Below are positions 11,332-20,424 of a stretch of 64,000 nt of DNA, piece by piece. A program made the position numbers and the translations under genes. The notes below the pieces were generated by a model. That model had not been told where the DNA came from. It saw only the letters and a list, made by a program, of their open reading frames with translations, and made no database searches. Source of the DNA: Aurantimicrobium sp. MWH-Uga1 (lineage in GTDB: Bacteria; Actinomycetota; Actinomycetes; Actinomycetales; Microbacteriaceae); contig NZ_CP030929.1 in the NCBI RefSeq assembly GCF_003325955.1, forward strand, positions 744,001 to 808,000, read 5' to 3'. Numbering within the stretch: position 1 is the first letter of the stretch; each line of letters opens with the position of its first letter.

Positions 11332-11603
11332 GACTGCTTTTCTTGATAGAGCACGATGGTGCTTGGGCGCTCAACATACGAGGTTTTTGGTGCCATCTTG
11401 ACGTTTGCAGCAATCATGGCAAAGTAGGGAAGCACAATTGCGCCAGCGGCAAAGACAACAAGCCACCAGCCAGAAACAAAGAGCATCCCAATGATGCAAA
11501 CCATACGAATACTCATTGCGATGGTGTATTTGACCATACGAATTCGCCGCTCGTCCGCGGGGGATGGTGGAAGGGTTGTTGCGGACTGAAGTTTCTTCTT
11601 CAT
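11328..11603 (-). CDS. DUF3099 family small membrane protein
   Basis: About 91 aa from the ATG at 11603 (an in-frame GTG at 11612 is the alternative; the TTGGAG site fits the ATG better). Two hydrophobic segments lie around residues 27-44 and 46-65, followed by a short polar tail with VERPSTIVLYQ. It matches the actinobacterial family DUF3099, whose function is unknown. It overlaps the SURF1 gene by 4 nt, and the pair is conserved next to each other in related genomes as far as I recall. Confidence 0.82.
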
Positions 11604-11683
11604 TGCCAGCACTACTCCAAGGTTGATGTGGTGCTACTAGCCTACGACTAAGCTGGCATTCGATGCATCCAATAGGAGGAAAT

Positions 11684-12391
11684 GTGACCGTTCGTACAGT
11701 ACTCATTACTGGTGGAAACAGAGGCATTGGGTATGCCCTTGCAGAGGAATTCATCTCCCAAGGCCATCGAGTTGCTGTCACAGCACGCTCTGGTGAAGGT
11801 CCTGCCGGCTCGCTTACTGTTCGAGCAGATGTCACAGATGGTTCTTCACTCGACTCTGCATACGCAGAAGTTGAAGAAAAACTTGGTCCAGTAGAAGTTC
11901 TCGTTGCCAATGCAGGTATTACCAAAGATACCCTCGTGATGCGAATGACCGACGATGAGTTTGACTCTGTTGTTGATACCAATCTCGGTGGAACCTTCAA
12001 AGTAGTCAAGCGTGCGATCAAGGGCATGTTAAAGGCGCGATTCGGTCGAATCATATTGATTTCCTCTGTTGTCGGACTCTATGGCTCCGCCGGCCAAGTT
12101 AACTACTCCTCTTCAAAGAGTGCGTTGGTGGGTATGGCTCGCTCACTTACTCGTGAATTAGGCGCACGTGGAATTACTGCAAATGTTGTCGCACCTGGCT
12201 TTATTGAGACCGATATGACTGCAGCGCTGCCTGAGGAGCAGCAGGAGCAATACAAAAAGAACATTCCTGCAGGACGCTTTGCTCAGCCCTCGGAGGTCGC
12301 CAAGGTGTGTGCGTGGCTTGCTTCTGATGACTCAGGTTATATCTCGGGAGCTGTGATTCCTGTTGATGGTGGATTAGGTATGGGGCACTAA
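11684..12391 (+). CDS. fabG: SDR family oxidoreductase, FabG-like (3-oxoacyl-ACP reductase type)
   Basis: NADPH-dependent reductase of the classical SDR fold. TGGNRGIG (9-16), NAG (76-78), catalytic S128, Y141 and K145 (YSSSK), and the C-terminal [14 protein letters not shown] are all present, as in FabG. The start is GTG 11684, four bases after AGGAGG; an upstream ATG at 11663 would place the ribosome binding site inside the gene. At 235 aa it is short but complete. Its role could be in fatty acid synthesis or mycolate-independent lipid metabolism; the exact substrate cannot be read. Its end overlaps serB by 4 nt. Confidence 0.88.
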   Translation: MTVRTVLITGGNRGIGYALAEEFISQGHRVAVTARSGEGPAGSLTVRADVTDGSSLDSAYAEVEEKLGPVEVLVANAGITKDTLVMRMTDDEFDSVVDTNLGGTFKVVKRAIKGMLKARFGRIILISSVVGLYGSAGQVNYSSSKSALVGMARSLTRELGARGITANVVAPGFIETDMTAALPEEQQEQYKKNIPAGRFAQPSEVAKVCAWLASDDSGYISGAVIPVDGGLGMGH

Positions 12392-13056
12392 AGCCCAATT
12401 AGCCCCAAGGCTTTGCTGAGGTCTCGTTCGTTCAAGGCCACATCAGCACTTTCTTGAACTATTGGCTTTGCGCAGAAAGCTATTCCCAGAGCGGCTACCT
12501 CCATCATTTTGAGGTCGTTTGCCCCATCCCCGATAGCTACCGTCTGCGATAGGGGAATAGAGGTTTCTTGAGCCCACTGGCGTAGTGCATCTGCTTTAGC
12601 ATCTGCGTCAATAATCTCTCCTACAAGGTTTCCGGTGAGTACTCCCTCAACAACTTCAAGACGATTAGCTTTCCACTTATCTAAGCCAAGTTGCTGTGCG
12701 AGCGGATCGAGGAGTTCGTGAAAACCTCCACTTACCACTCCTACTGTGCCGCCGAGTTCCTGTATTCGTTTAATGAGTATCTCTGCACCTGCGGTGACTG
12801 TAATTCGTGATCGAACAGTCTCAAAAACCGAGGAGGGTAATCCTGCAAGAGTGGCAACTCTTTCTCGCAAACTCTCAGCAAAATCAAGCTCGCCACGCAT
12901 TGCACGCTCCGTTACAGCAGCGACGAGCTCTAGTGAACCTGCTTCCTCAGCTAACAGTTCAATAGCTTCGTTTTCTATCAACGTTGAGTCAACGTCTAGA
13001 ACTACGAGGTACCGAGATGAGTCCGTAGCGGTGAAATCGTTACGGTCTTCAATCAT
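12388..13056 (-). CDS. serB: Phosphoserine phosphatase
   Basis: HAD-superfamily phosphatase for the last step of serine synthesis. Motif I is DVDST at 21-25, with the nucleophile at D21, and the C-terminal [10 protein letters not shown] motif provides the Mg2+ ligands. At 222 aa it lacks the ACT domains found at the N-terminus of many actinobacterial SerB proteins. It overlaps glgC by 4 nt and would be translated with it. Confidence 0.92.
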   Translation of the reverse strand: MIEDRNDFTATDSSRYLVVLDVDSTLIENEAIELLAEEAGSLELVAAVTERAMRGELDFAESLRERVATLAGLPSSVFETVRSRITVTAGAEILIKRIQELGGTVGVVSGGFHELLDPLAQQLGLDKWKANRLEVVEGVLTGNLVGEIIDADAKADALRQWAQETSIPLSQTVAIGDGANDLKMMEVAALGIAFCAKPIVQESADVALNERDLSKALGLIGL

Positions 13057-14291
13057 GGTGTTACTCGTACTCCCTTGCCGACGACGGTGATTCCGGATTC
13101 AGTAACTGTGAACCCTCGTGCTTTATCGCGTTCGTGATCTACACCGATTTTTGAACCGGGTTCAACAACGACTTCCTTATCAAGAATAGCTCGGCGAATT
13201 TCAACATCTTGTCCAACATTGACATGGTCAAAAACGATGGAGTCATGGATGCTTGCACCTGAATCAACTTGACACCATGGTCCTAGAACACTTCTTTCTA
13301 TGTGAGCACCAGACAACAAAGAACCCAGAGAGACGACAGAATCAATTGTTGCTCCAACGCGTCCTCGTGCATCACGAACAAATTTGGCTGGGGGAGAGTT
13401 GACCTGCATAGAGTAAATAGGCCACTCAGTGTTGTACAGGTTGAAGACGGGCAATGTAGAAATCAAATCCATGTGGGCGTCAAAAAAACTTTCGATGCTT
13501 CCCACGTCGCGCCAGTAATATTTGTCGCGATCAGTTGACCCTGGAACATCATTCCGTTGGAAATCATAAACACCCGCTTGATCTTCACTCACGAAATAGG
13601 GAATGATGTCTCCTCCCATATCGTGGTTTGAATCTGTGAGTTCACCATCACGTTCAACGGCGTCAATTAGGGCATCTGCGTCAAACACATAGTTACCCAT
13701 GGATACAAGAACTTCACCAGGATTGTCTGGCAGTCCCACTGCATCGGTTGGCTTTTCACGGAATCTGGAAATCTTTGTCACGTCCTTGTCATCGACTTCG
13801 ATGACACCGAACTGATCAGCTAGACGAATCGGTTGGCGAATAGCGGCAACAGTGGCTTTGCGTCCTGATTCAATGTGGGCTTGGATCATCTGATCAAAAT
13901 CCATACGGTAAACGTGATCGGCGCCAACAACAACGACAATGTCAGGTTTTTCGTCACGGATGAGGTTCAAACTTTGCAAGATGGCATCTGCGCTACCCGA
14001 AAACCATCTCTTTCCCAAGCGTTGTTGTGCTGGAACGGAGGCAACATAAGAGCCAAGAAGACCAGACATTCTCCACGTTTGGGAGACGTGACGGTCCAGT
14101 GAATGTGATTTGTATTGAGTAAGGACCACAATTTGGCGAAGCCCTGAATTAATCAGATTCGAAATCGCAAAATCAACGAGACGGTATTGCCCACCAAAAG
14201 GGACTGCAGGCTTTGCCCTGTCCTCGGTCAGGGGCATTAGTCTTTTGCCCTCGCCGCCAGCGAGAACAATTCCAAAAACCTTCGTGGCCAT
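13053..14291 (-). CDS. glgC: Glucose-1-phosphate adenylyltransferase
   Basis: Makes ADP-glucose from glucose-1-phosphate and ATP. The 412-aa protein has the nucleotidyltransferase signature [20 protein letters not shown] at residues 10-29 and a C-terminal left-handed beta-helix. Divergent to glgM across 94 nt. ADP-glucose would feed the GlgM enzyme encoded next door. A TACTGT box lies 6 nt upstream of the ATG, so the transcript is probably leaderless. Confidence 0.96.
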   Translation of the reverse strand: MATKVFGIVLAGGEGKRLMPLTEDRAKPAVPFGGQYRLVDFAISNLINSGLRQIVVLTQYKSHSLDRHVSQTWRMSGLLGSYVASVPAQQRLGKRWFSGSADAILQSLNLIRDEKPDIVVVVGADHVYRMDFDQMIQAHIESGRKATVAAIRQPIRLADQFGVIEVDDKDVTKISRFREKPTDAVGLPDNPGEVLVSMGNYVFDADALIDAVERDGELTDSNHDMGGDIIPYFVSEDQAGVYDFQRNDVPGSTDRDKYYWRDVGSIESFFDAHMDLISTLPVFNLYNTEWPIYSMQVNSPPAKFVRDARGRVGATIDSVVSLGSLLSGAHIERSVLGPWCQVDSGASIHDSIVFDHVNVGQDVEIRRAILDKEVVVEPGSKIGVDHERDKARGFTVTESGITVVGKGVRVTP

Positions 14292-14297
14292 TTCTCA

Positions 14298-14303
14298 ACA
14301 GTA
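14298..14303 (-). promoter_or_regulatory. Leaderless -10 box for glgC
   Basis: On the minus strand TACTGT lies 6 nt before the ATG of glgC. No Shine-Dalgarno precedes the start. Confidence 0.5.
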
Positions 14304-14372
14304 GGGCAACAAGGTAACGGTTTAGCAACATAATTTTTTTAGGTTACGTTCGATAACTATTTGAAGGTGAGA

Positions 14373-14378
14373 TAACGT
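14373..14378 (+). promoter_or_regulatory. Leaderless -10 box for glgM
   Basis: TAACGT lies 7 nt before the ATG at 14386; TCGATA at 14350-14355 is a possible -35 with a 17-nt spacer. No Shine-Dalgarno is present. Confidence 0.55.
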
Positions 14379-14385
14379 CATTGTC

Positions 14386-15570
14386 ATGCGCGTTGATTTA
14401 CTCACCAAGGAATATCCGCCTGAGATTTATGGCGGTGCCGGTGTTCACGTTGCTGAATTGGTAAAGGCTTTGCGCGCAAGTGATGAGATTCACGTTCGCT
14501 GCTTTGGCGGAGTTCGTGATGAACGCGATGTGACAAACTACCTGGTTCCTCAAGAACTACATTCAGCAAATGCCGCGTTGCAGACCATTGGTGTGAATCT
14601 CCTGATGGCAAACGACACTGTTGGGGCTGACATCGTTCATTCGCACACCTGGTATGCCAATGAAGCTGGACGGCTTTCTCAACAGTTGCATGGAATTCCT
14701 CACGTCATTACAGCTCACAGTCTGGAGCCTTTGAGGCCATGGAAAGCAGAACAGCTCGGCGGCGGATACAAAGTTTCCAGCTCCATAGAACTCAACGCAT
14801 ATGAGAGTGCAGATGCAGTAATTGCTGTTTCCGCCGGCATGCGTTCGGATATTCTGCGAAGTTACCCCGATATCGATCCCAGCAAAGTGCACGTCATTCA
14901 CAACGGAATTGATGTTCAGGCTTGGGCTCCAACATCTAATCCTGAACTTTTGGAGCGGTGGGGGGTAGATTCGTCACGCCCTTCAATTGTTTTTGTCGGC
15001 AGAATTACACGGCAAAAGGGTTTGCCATATTTACTCAAGGCAGCTCAAGCCCTACCTGAGGATGTACAGCTGATTTTGTGTGCTGGTGCTCCAGACACTG
15101 AGGAAATCAAGCAAGAAGTAGAACTCAGGGTTTCTCAACTGCAGAAGGAACGTTCTGGAGTTATCTGGATTCCTGATCATCTGCCGCGACACGAGCTTGC
15201 TGCCATTTTGACATCAGCCACTGCTTTCGTATGTCCCTCCATTTATGAACCTCTTGGAATCGTCAATTTAGAAGCCATGGCCTGTGGAATACCGGTGGTG
15301 GGAACAGCCACTGGAGGAATTCCGGAAGTTATTGCAGACGGAGAAACGGGTTGGTTAGTCCCTATTGAACAACTTCAAGATGGCACTGGGACGCCTCTAA
15401 ATCCTGAACAATATGTCGCTGATTTAGCTCAGGCAATGATTAATGCAGTCTCGGATATAGAACGGGCTCGTCGTATGGGTGTTGCTGCTCGCGAACGAGC
15501 ACGCACACACTTCTACTGGGCGGCAATTGCAGAGCAAACACGGTCTATTTACAACTTAGTTCGCGCATAA
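14386..15570 (+). CDS. glgM: GT4 glycogen synthase / alpha-maltose-1-phosphate synthase (GlgM type)
   Basis: GT-B fold glycosyltransferase of family GT4 using ADP-glucose. The 394-aa protein begins MRVDLLTKEYPPEIYGGAG, with the donor-site FVGRITRQKGLPYLL and the nucleotide-binding E-x7-E region CPSIYEPLGIVNLEAMACG. Commonly annotated glgA, but it is GT4 rather than the GT5 of E. coli GlgA, and the mycobacterial orthologue next to glgC makes alpha-maltose-1-phosphate. Which activity dominates here is inference. Divergent from glgC across 94 nt. Confidence 0.88.
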   Translation: MRVDLLTKEYPPEIYGGAGVHVAELVKALRASDEIHVRCFGGVRDERDVTNYLVPQELHSANAALQTIGVNLLMANDTVGADIVHSHTWYANEAGRLSQQLHGIPHVITAHSLEPLRPWKAEQLGGGYKVSSSIELNAYESADAVIAVSAGMRSDILRSYPDIDPSKVHVIHNGIDVQAWAPTSNPELLERWGVDSSRPSIVFVGRITRQKGLPYLLKAAQALPEDVQLILCAGAPDTEEIKQEVELRVSQLQKERSGVIWIPDHLPRHELAAILTSATAFVCPSIYEPLGIVNLEAMACGIPVVGTATGGIPEVIADGETGWLVPIEQLQDGTGTPLNPEQYVADLAQAMINAVSDIERARRMGVAARERARTHFYWAAIAEQTRSIYNLVRA

Positions 15571-15578
15571 CTAGTCGT

Positions 15579-15584
15579 TAGCAT
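15579..15584 (+). promoter_or_regulatory. Leaderless -10 box for the ABC ATPase gene
   Basis: TAGCAT is 6 nt before the ATG at 15591, within the 20-nt gap after glgM. TTAGTT at 15556-15561 could serve as -35. Confidence 0.45.
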
Positions 15585-15590
15585 TGAGAC

Positions 15591-16376
15591 ATGGTCCAGG
15601 TTCTTAAGTTTTCTCACGCGTCTCTTGTTCGCGACGGGCATTCCGTTGTTTCTGACCTTGATTGGGATGTGACAAGTGACCAACGCTGGATCATTCTTGG
15701 CGCTAACGGTGCTGGGAAAACGTCACTGTTAGATATGGCTGCTGGATGGGACATCCCAACCAGCGGACAGGTGACCGTTCTCGATGAAGATCTTGCCACG
15801 GCAGACCCTGAATGGTTGCGTCCTCGAGTGGGCTATGCCTCCTCAAGCATGGCCAAGCGTATTCCTCCAACAGAAACTGTTTCGGACGCTGTTATCACCG
15901 CGGCATATGCCGCTGCTGAACGTCGTGGTGAACAGTTTGAAGACATTGATATAAGGCGTGCCCGACGCGTTCTTGCTGAGTGGCGTCTCGAAGGTTTCAG
16001 CGATCGCACTCTTGTTTCACTCTCTGAGGGTGAAGCAAAGCGTATGCAAATTGCGCGCTCGATCATGACCGACCCGGAATTGCTCTTACTCGATGAGCCA
16101 ACAGCTGGACTGGATATGGGCTCGCGTGAAGAAATTTTGCAGATGTTGGGTTTTTTTGCCGGAAACCCGTCAGCTCCTGCAATCGTCATGGTTACTCACC
16201 ATGTTGAAGAAATTCCACGCGGGTTTACCCATGTTCTTCTGATGAAGGATGGAACCGCAGCTTACGCTGGACCTATTGAATCCACACTGACAGAAGCGAA
16301 CCTTTCAGACGTGTTCGGTGTCAAAATTTCTCTGTTCTCCAATGATGGTCGCTACTCGGCGCAAGCAACCCTCTAG
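15591..16376 (+). CDS. ABC transporter ATP-binding protein (stand-alone)
   Basis: A 261-aa cytoplasmic ATPase. Walker A GANGAGKT is at 37-44; the signature is LSEGEAKRMQIARS, with E in place of the second G of LSGGQ, followed by Walker B LLLLDEPTAGLD and the switch histidine in VTHHVEE. No membrane or substrate-binding partner is adjacent, so the transported substrate is unknown; the LSEGE signature is found in ModF-like and Uup-distant ATPases that may act without a permease. Starts 20 nt after glgM. Confidence 0.85.
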   Translation: MVQVLKFSHASLVRDGHSVVSDLDWDVTSDQRWIILGANGAGKTSLLDMAAGWDIPTSGQVTVLDEDLATADPEWLRPRVGYASSSMAKRIPPTETVSDAVITAAYAAAERRGEQFEDIDIRRARRVLAEWRLEGFSDRTLVSLSEGEAKRMQIARSIMTDPELLLLDEPTAGLDMGSREEILQMLGFFAGNPSAPAIVMVTHHVEEIPRGFTHVLLMKDGTAAYAGPIESTLTEANLSDVFGVKISLFSNDGRYSAQATL

Positions 16377-16428
16377 TTTCTGATAATATGATGAGTCGGC
16401 CCGCTGAAAAGCGCTGACTAAAAGCTTC

Positions 16429-16450
16429 TTGTTCGTCGTCTGACGAACAA
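16429..16450 (+). promoter_or_regulatory. Hairpin in the 5' leader of the L31 gene
   Basis: TTGTTCGTC, loop GTCT, then GACGAACAA form a perfect 9-bp stem ending 21 nt before the rpmE2 ATG and just upstream of its AAGGAA site. Leader structures bound by L31 are known in actinobacteria, so feedback control is plausible but unproven here. Confidence 0.5.
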
Positions 16451-16471
16451 CGTCAAATTAAGGAAATATCG

Positions 16472-16723
16472 ATGAAGTCTGACATCCACCCCGAGTACGC
16501 ACCAGTCGTATTTCACGACCTGGCTTCGGGAGAGTCGTTCCTGACACGTTCCACCGCTACCAGCTCAAAGACTGTTAAGTGGACCGATGGCAACGAATAC
16601 CCCGTCATCGACGTTGAAATCTCTAGCGCATCACACCCCTTCTACACAGGAAAGCAGCGCATCATGGACTCCGCAGGACGTGTTGAGAAGTTCAACAAGC
16701 GTTTTGCTGGATTTGGCCAGTAA
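16472..16723 (+). CDS. rpmE2: 50S ribosomal protein L31, type B (zinc-free)
   Basis: An 83-aa ribosomal protein with the type B signature MKSDIHPEY and [11 protein letters not shown] near residue 53. It contains no cysteine at all, so it is the C-minus form that does not bind zinc. AAGGAAA lies before the ATG. It is monocistronic: a long leader with a hairpin upstream and a strong terminator 15 nt downstream. In other actinobacteria some C-minus L31 genes are Zur-controlled; no convincing Zur box is visible here. Confidence 0.96.
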   Translation: MKSDIHPEYAPVVFHDLASGESFLTRSTATSSKTVKWTDGNEYPVIDVEISSASHPFYTGKQRIMDSAGRVEKFNKRFAGFGQ

Positions 16724-16738
16724 TTCTCTAGTTTCATT

Positions 16739-16769
16739 AAAAAAGCCCGGTCATTGGACCGGGCTTTTT
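16739..16769. terminator. Bidirectional intrinsic terminator
   Basis: GCCCGGTC (16745-16752), loop ATTG, GACCGGGC (16757-16764), flanked by A and T runs on both sides. It serves rpmE2 rightward and the exonuclease gene leftward. Confidence 0.9.
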
Positions 16770-16780
16770 GTGTTTGATGG

Positions 16781-17491
16781 CTATCTCACAGGCCAGATTC
16801 CATCTCCAGGGTAAACCGGCAGGTTCTGACTCCGACGCCAGTTAGCGTAACTTTCAGCTTGTTCCTTGGCCCAGGTCACCTGGAGGTCATGTAACTCTTC
16901 AGCGGGAAAAGCCAGATCCGCTGCATACTTTTTCCCAATAGCTTGGGCAACGCGTCCCGCTGCAATTGCATCTGCCGCAGCATCATGTGCGTCAGTGAGC
17001 GCAACACCATAATGAGCAGCGGCAGCTTCTAACGTTCTTTTGCCCTTGCGGTACTTATCGACCTGCTTGTCAATGATGAGTGGATCAATTACTGGTCTAG
17101 GTAGTTCAATGGGATCAAACCCGTATCTTTTTGCTTCCCGGTCAAGAATTGTGAAGTCATAAGAAGCGTTGTATGCGACGACGCCAATTCCTTGATCCAT
17201 AAAGCTTGAAATGATACTCAGTAGCTCATAGATGCTGTCGGGAGCTGGTGCGCCTTGTGAACGCATGCGTTCTGTCGTAATGCCATGCACTGCCGTTGCT
17301 TGCTCTGGAATTTCTATTCCACAATCGATGAGCCAATTATGTTCGTCTTCCACCTCGCCGTAGGGATTGAGGACGCTGACGTTCGCTGAGACGATACGTG
17401 TCGTCTCAGGGGCAATTCCCGTCGTTTCAGTATCAAAAACAGCAATTACGTTAGCCCATTCGGGCAATCCAGTGTTGGTCACGTCATTCAC
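16781..17491 (-). CDS. DEDDh 3'-5' exonuclease, DNA polymerase III epsilon-like
   Basis: A 236-aa protein of the DnaQ-like exonuclease family. With the start at GTG 17491 the Exo I motif VFDTETTG has catalytic D20 and E22; HGIT and VVAYNASYDF (Exo II) follow, and Exo III is HDAAADA near residue 165. GGAG lies 8 nt before this GTG; an in-frame TTG at 17512 adds seven residues and is the alternative. It could proofread for DnaE or act as a free exonuclease. The 59-nt gap to the divergent hydrolase contains both promoters. Confidence 0.87.
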   Translation of the reverse strand: MNDVTNTGLPEWANVIAVFDTETTGIAPETTRIVSANVSVLNPYGEVEDEHNWLIDCGIEIPEQATAVHGITTERMRSQGAPAPDSIYELLSIISSFMDQGIGVVAYNASYDFTILDREAKRYGFDPIELPRPVIDPLIIDKQVDKYRKGKRTLEAAAAHYGVALTDAHDAAADAIAAGRVAQAIGKKYAADLAFPAEELHDLQVTWAKEQAESYANWRRSQNLPVYPGDGIWPVR

Positions 17492-17537
17492 TTTAGGTTC
17501 TCCGACGGACAAGCAGGCTTTAGCGGCTCGGTGCGCC

Positions 17538-17543
17538 TACACT
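17538..17543 (+). promoter_or_regulatory. Leaderless -10 box for the alpha/beta hydrolase gene
   Basis: TACACT lies 7 nt before the ATG at 17551, with no Shine-Dalgarno. Confidence 0.5.
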
Positions 17544-17550
17544 TGAGGCA

Positions 17551-18447
17551 ATGCCTGCTGTTTCTCCTTATGCTTCCAAGCTTGAACAAATTCCAACCGT
17601 TCATGCTTCTGTCGACGTCTCTGGCCTCAGAACTGATTATTGGGAATATGGTGACTCATCATCTCCACTTCAATTGGTTTTGATACATGGATTTCGTGGA
17701 GATCATCACGGCTTAGAGCCCATCGTTGCCGAATTGGGGCCTGGAGTTCATGCCGTCATACCTGATTTACCTGGTTTTGGTCTTTCAGAAGCGCTACCTT
17801 CACCAGCAAATATTGACTCATTCAGCACATGGCTCATACAGTTTCTTGAGGTAATCGGTGCCGACAAGGATGTTGTTGTATTGGGGCATTCTTTTGGCTC
17901 AATTGTTGTTGGTGGTGCTGCCGCTCAGGGCCTTACACAGCGCAGAATAATAATGATTAATCCCATAGCGGCGAATGCACTCAAAGGTCCCCGCGGCATC
18001 ATGACTCGTCTGGCAGTTCTTTATTACAAAGCAGCGGCTGCGCTGCCAGCACGTGCTGGTTATGCGTTACTCAAAAACAAACTGATTGTTCGGGTCATGA
18101 GTGAAACCATGGCTAAGACGGATGACAAAAACTTACGTCAGTGGATTCACGAACAGCACGATCAATATTTCAGCCTGTTTGACTCCCGGGACTCAGTTTT
18201 GGAAGCATTCGAAACTTCCGTTTCTAATGACGTCAGCATGTTTGCTCCTAAAATTCATCAGGAATTGCTCATGCTCGTTGCTGATAAAGACGACATCACT
18301 GCACTGCCAGAACAGAAACTTCTCGCGTCACGAATTCCAGGAGCGCAGATTGAAGTAGTCGAAGGTGTTGGACACCTTGTTCATTATGAGGCTCCAGATT
18401 TCGCAGCCAAGCATATTCAGGCTTTCTTAGATAAGGTCAAGAAATAA
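17551..18447 (+). CDS. Alpha/beta hydrolase
   Basis: A 298-aa alpha/beta-hydrolase. The oxyanion HGFRG is at 46-50, nucleophile elbow GHSFGS with S114, acid candidate in VADKDDI and catalytic His in GVGHLVHYE near the C-terminus. No signal peptide. Substrate unknown. The last base overlaps the next gene's ATG, so it is co-translated with the glycosyltransferase, which hints at a shared role in a glycoconjugate or lipid pathway, but nothing more specific can be said. Confidence 0.85.
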   Translation: MPAVSPYASKLEQIPTVHASVDVSGLRTDYWEYGDSSSPLQLVLIHGFRGDHHGLEPIVAELGPGVHAVIPDLPGFGLSEALPSPANIDSFSTWLIQFLEVIGADKDVVVLGHSFGSIVVGGAAAQGLTQRRIIMINPIAANALKGPRGIMTRLAVLYYKAAAALPARAGYALLKNKLIVRVMSETMAKTDDKNLRQWIHEQHDQYFSLFDSRDSVLEAFETSVSNDVSMFAPKIHQELLMLVADKDDITALPEQKLLASRIPGAQIEVVEGVGHLVHYEAPDFAAKHIQAFLDKVKK

Positions 18448-19526
18448 TGCGCATTGCTTTTGACTGTCGATATGTGCGCGTGGATCATCATGATGGAATT
18501 TCGCGCTTTAGTGCTCGACTTGTTGAGCACCTCATTCCACTTGTGAGGCGTAACGGCGATGAGCTCATCATGCTCATCAGTGATTTTCGGCAACTTGCTA
18601 TGTTGCCAGAACTTCCACACCACCTAGTTAGTTCTCCCACCAGTATCAAAGAACGCGGTATCGCAAAGCAGATCAACTCAATCTCTCCGGATATTGTGTT
18701 TAGCCCAATGCAGACAATTGGTTCCCGGGGACGCAAGTATCGACTTGTTTTGACCGTTCATGACTTGATCTATTATGCGCACCCCACCCCGCCACGAAAT
18801 CTGTCGTGGCCTATTCGCATATTGTGGCGGCTTTATCACACTGCATGGTGGCCGCAACGTTTGCTTCTTTCACACAGCGATACAGTTGTGGCAGTTTCAG
18901 AGACGACTAAAGAACTCATCCTCGAGAACAAACTCACTTCTAAGCCTGTATATGTTGTCCACAATGCTGCAGACAGTATTTCTGAAGACATTGACGTTGC
19001 AGTAGCAGGCGAAAGAACACAATCCCTTGTGTACATGGGTTCTTTCATGCCCTATAAAAATGTTGAAACACTCGTCAAAGCAACCGCTTTACTTCCTGAT
19101 TTCACCCTTCATTTGTTGAGCAAAATCAGTGATGCCGATCGCACACGACTCCAAAAAATAGCTCCAAATGCTCAAATTCATTTCCACAATGGTATTTCTG
19201 ATGTGGATTACTTTGATTTACTCTCCCACGCCACAGCTTTAGTTTCTGCTTCTAAAGATGAGGGCTTTGGTATTCCTGTTGTAGAAGCAATGAGCCTCGG
19301 AACTCCTGTGGTCATTTCAGACATTGGCATTTTTCATGAAATTGGCGGAAACGCTGCTCTATTTGCTGACCCTGATGACCCAGAATCTTTTGCGAAAGCT
19401 GTGAGATCGCTCACAAACCAAGATACTTGGAACAGAGCATCTAAAGCAGCTCGCCGACAAGCAAGCAATTTCAGCTGGGAAAGTTCGGCACAAGAATTAT
19501 TCGATGTCCTCGTAAAGGTATCCTGA
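18447..19526 (+). CDS. GT4 family glycosyltransferase
   Basis: A 359-aa GT-B glycosyltransferase. The N-terminus MRIAFDCRYVRVDHHDGISRF resembles mannosyltransferase-like GT4 proteins. The C-terminal half has VYMGSFMPYKNVETLV and the E-x7-E donor motif SKDEGFGIPVVEAMSLGTPV. Donor and acceptor sugars cannot be read. Coupled to the upstream hydrolase (one-base overlap); its 3' end overlaps the convergent sir2 gene by 30 nt, with the final codons in antisense. Confidence 0.86.
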   Translation: MRIAFDCRYVRVDHHDGISRFSARLVEHLIPLVRRNGDELIMLISDFRQLAMLPELPHHLVSSPTSIKERGIAKQINSISPDIVFSPMQTIGSRGRKYRLVLTVHDLIYYAHPTPPRNLSWPIRILWRLYHTAWWPQRLLLSHSDTVVAVSETTKELILENKLTSKPVYVVHNAADSISEDIDVAVAGERTQSLVYMGSFMPYKNVETLVKATALLPDFTLHLLSKISDADRTRLQKIAPNAQIHFHNGISDVDYFDLLSHATALVSASKDEGFGIPVVEAMSLGTPVVISDIGIFHEIGGNAALFADPDDPESFAKAVRSLTNQDTWNRASKAARRQASNFSWESSAQELFDVLVKVS

Positions 19527-20363
19527 CCCTAATTCATGGGCAAGAGCTGTCAATATTGGGCTCGTACCACCGTCAAGTTTTATAGCTGCCCTACGGTCAC
19601 CCTTTGTCATACCTTTGTTGATAATGGCTATCGGCTTTTTCTCACGCCTAGCCTGATCTACTAATCGCACAGCAGAATTCACTGCCAAAGATGACCCTGC
19701 CACAATGAGAGCGTCTGCGCGTTTAATCAGGCTTTGAGCAGCCGCAAAGATTTTGGCAGGAACGAATTCCCCAAAAAATACAACATCAGGTTTCAAAATT
19801 CCACCGCAAACAGTACACGCAGGAATAGATACTTCGTTGAAATTTGAAACATCGACATCACCGTCAGGTGCAAGGACAATGTTGCTCAGCTCTTCAAGCC
19901 AAGGATTCTTTTCACTTAGTTGCTGTTCAATGCTGATTCGATCAAATTGTTGGCTACACTCCAAACAAATCACTCGATCGAGTGAGCCATGCAGATCCAC
20001 TACGTGAGAATTTCCTGCACGACGATGCAGTCCATCTACGTTTTGGCTGATGACTCCCTCGATGATTCCGCTTTGTTCCATGGCGGCGATAGCCAGGTGA
20101 CCCTGGTTGGGTTCAGCTTGAGAAAAACTTTTCCATCCAACGTGTGCTCCGGCCCAATAACGTTTTCTGGCAAGTTCACTATTGAGAAAGTCAGAAATGT
20201 TCATTGGTGTTCGTTTAGAGGCACCTTGTCCACGGTAATCAGGGATTCCTGAATCGGTAGAGACACCTGCGCCGGTAAGAACGGCAACACGTCGACCTGT
20301 TACTAATTGAACTAAAGATTCCAGCCCCTGAATGTGGGTGGTTTCTTGGACAATTGCGGCCAT
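19497..20363 (-). CDS. NAD-dependent protein deacylase, Sir2 family
   Basis: Class III deacylase consuming NAD. GAGVSTDSGIPDYRG, QNVDGLHRRAG (catalytic His in the HG context), two CxxC zinc pairs (CLEC and CTVC), GSSLAVNSA and the C-terminal IINKG are all present. At 288 aa it is a bacterial class II-like sirtuin with a fairly long zinc insert. It lies divergent to the SpoU methyltransferase. A TAGGCT box 7 nt before the ATG indicates leaderless transcription. Confidence 0.93.
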   Translation of the reverse strand: MAAIVQETTHIQGLESLVQLVTGRRVAVLTGAGVSTDSGIPDYRGQGASKRTPMNISDFLNSELARKRYWAGAHVGWKSFSQAEPNQGHLAIAAMEQSGIIEGVISQNVDGLHRRAGNSHVVDLHGSLDRVICLECSQQFDRISIEQQLSEKNPWLEELSNIVLAPDGDVDVSNFNEVSIPACTVCGGILKPDVVFFGEFVPAKIFAAAQSLIKRADALIVAGSSLAVNSAVRLVDQARREKKPIAIINKGMTKGDRRAAIKLDGGTSPILTALAHELGSGYLYEDIE

Positions 20364-20370
20364 GGCCGCA

Positions 20371-20376
20371 AGCCTA
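20371..20376 (-). promoter_or_regulatory. Leaderless -10 box for the sir2 gene
   Basis: On the minus strand TAGGCT lies 7 nt before the ATG at 20363; no Shine-Dalgarno is present. Confidence 0.5.
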
Positions 20377-20424
20377 GGTCATTTGCATTTCGTTCATGTT
20401 TCAGAAAACTGGCAAACTGAACGT

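Noticed and set aside
11371..12054. Long open frame on the minus strand opposite the SDR/FabG gene
   Set aside because: It is a codon-complement shadow; the FabG-like frame has complete motifs and a ribosome binding site, the antisense one none.
16377..16471. Zur box in front of the zinc-free L31 gene
   Set aside because: Only a loose AT-rich TGATAATATGATGA stretch is present; the symmetric dyad expected of a Zur site is not seen.
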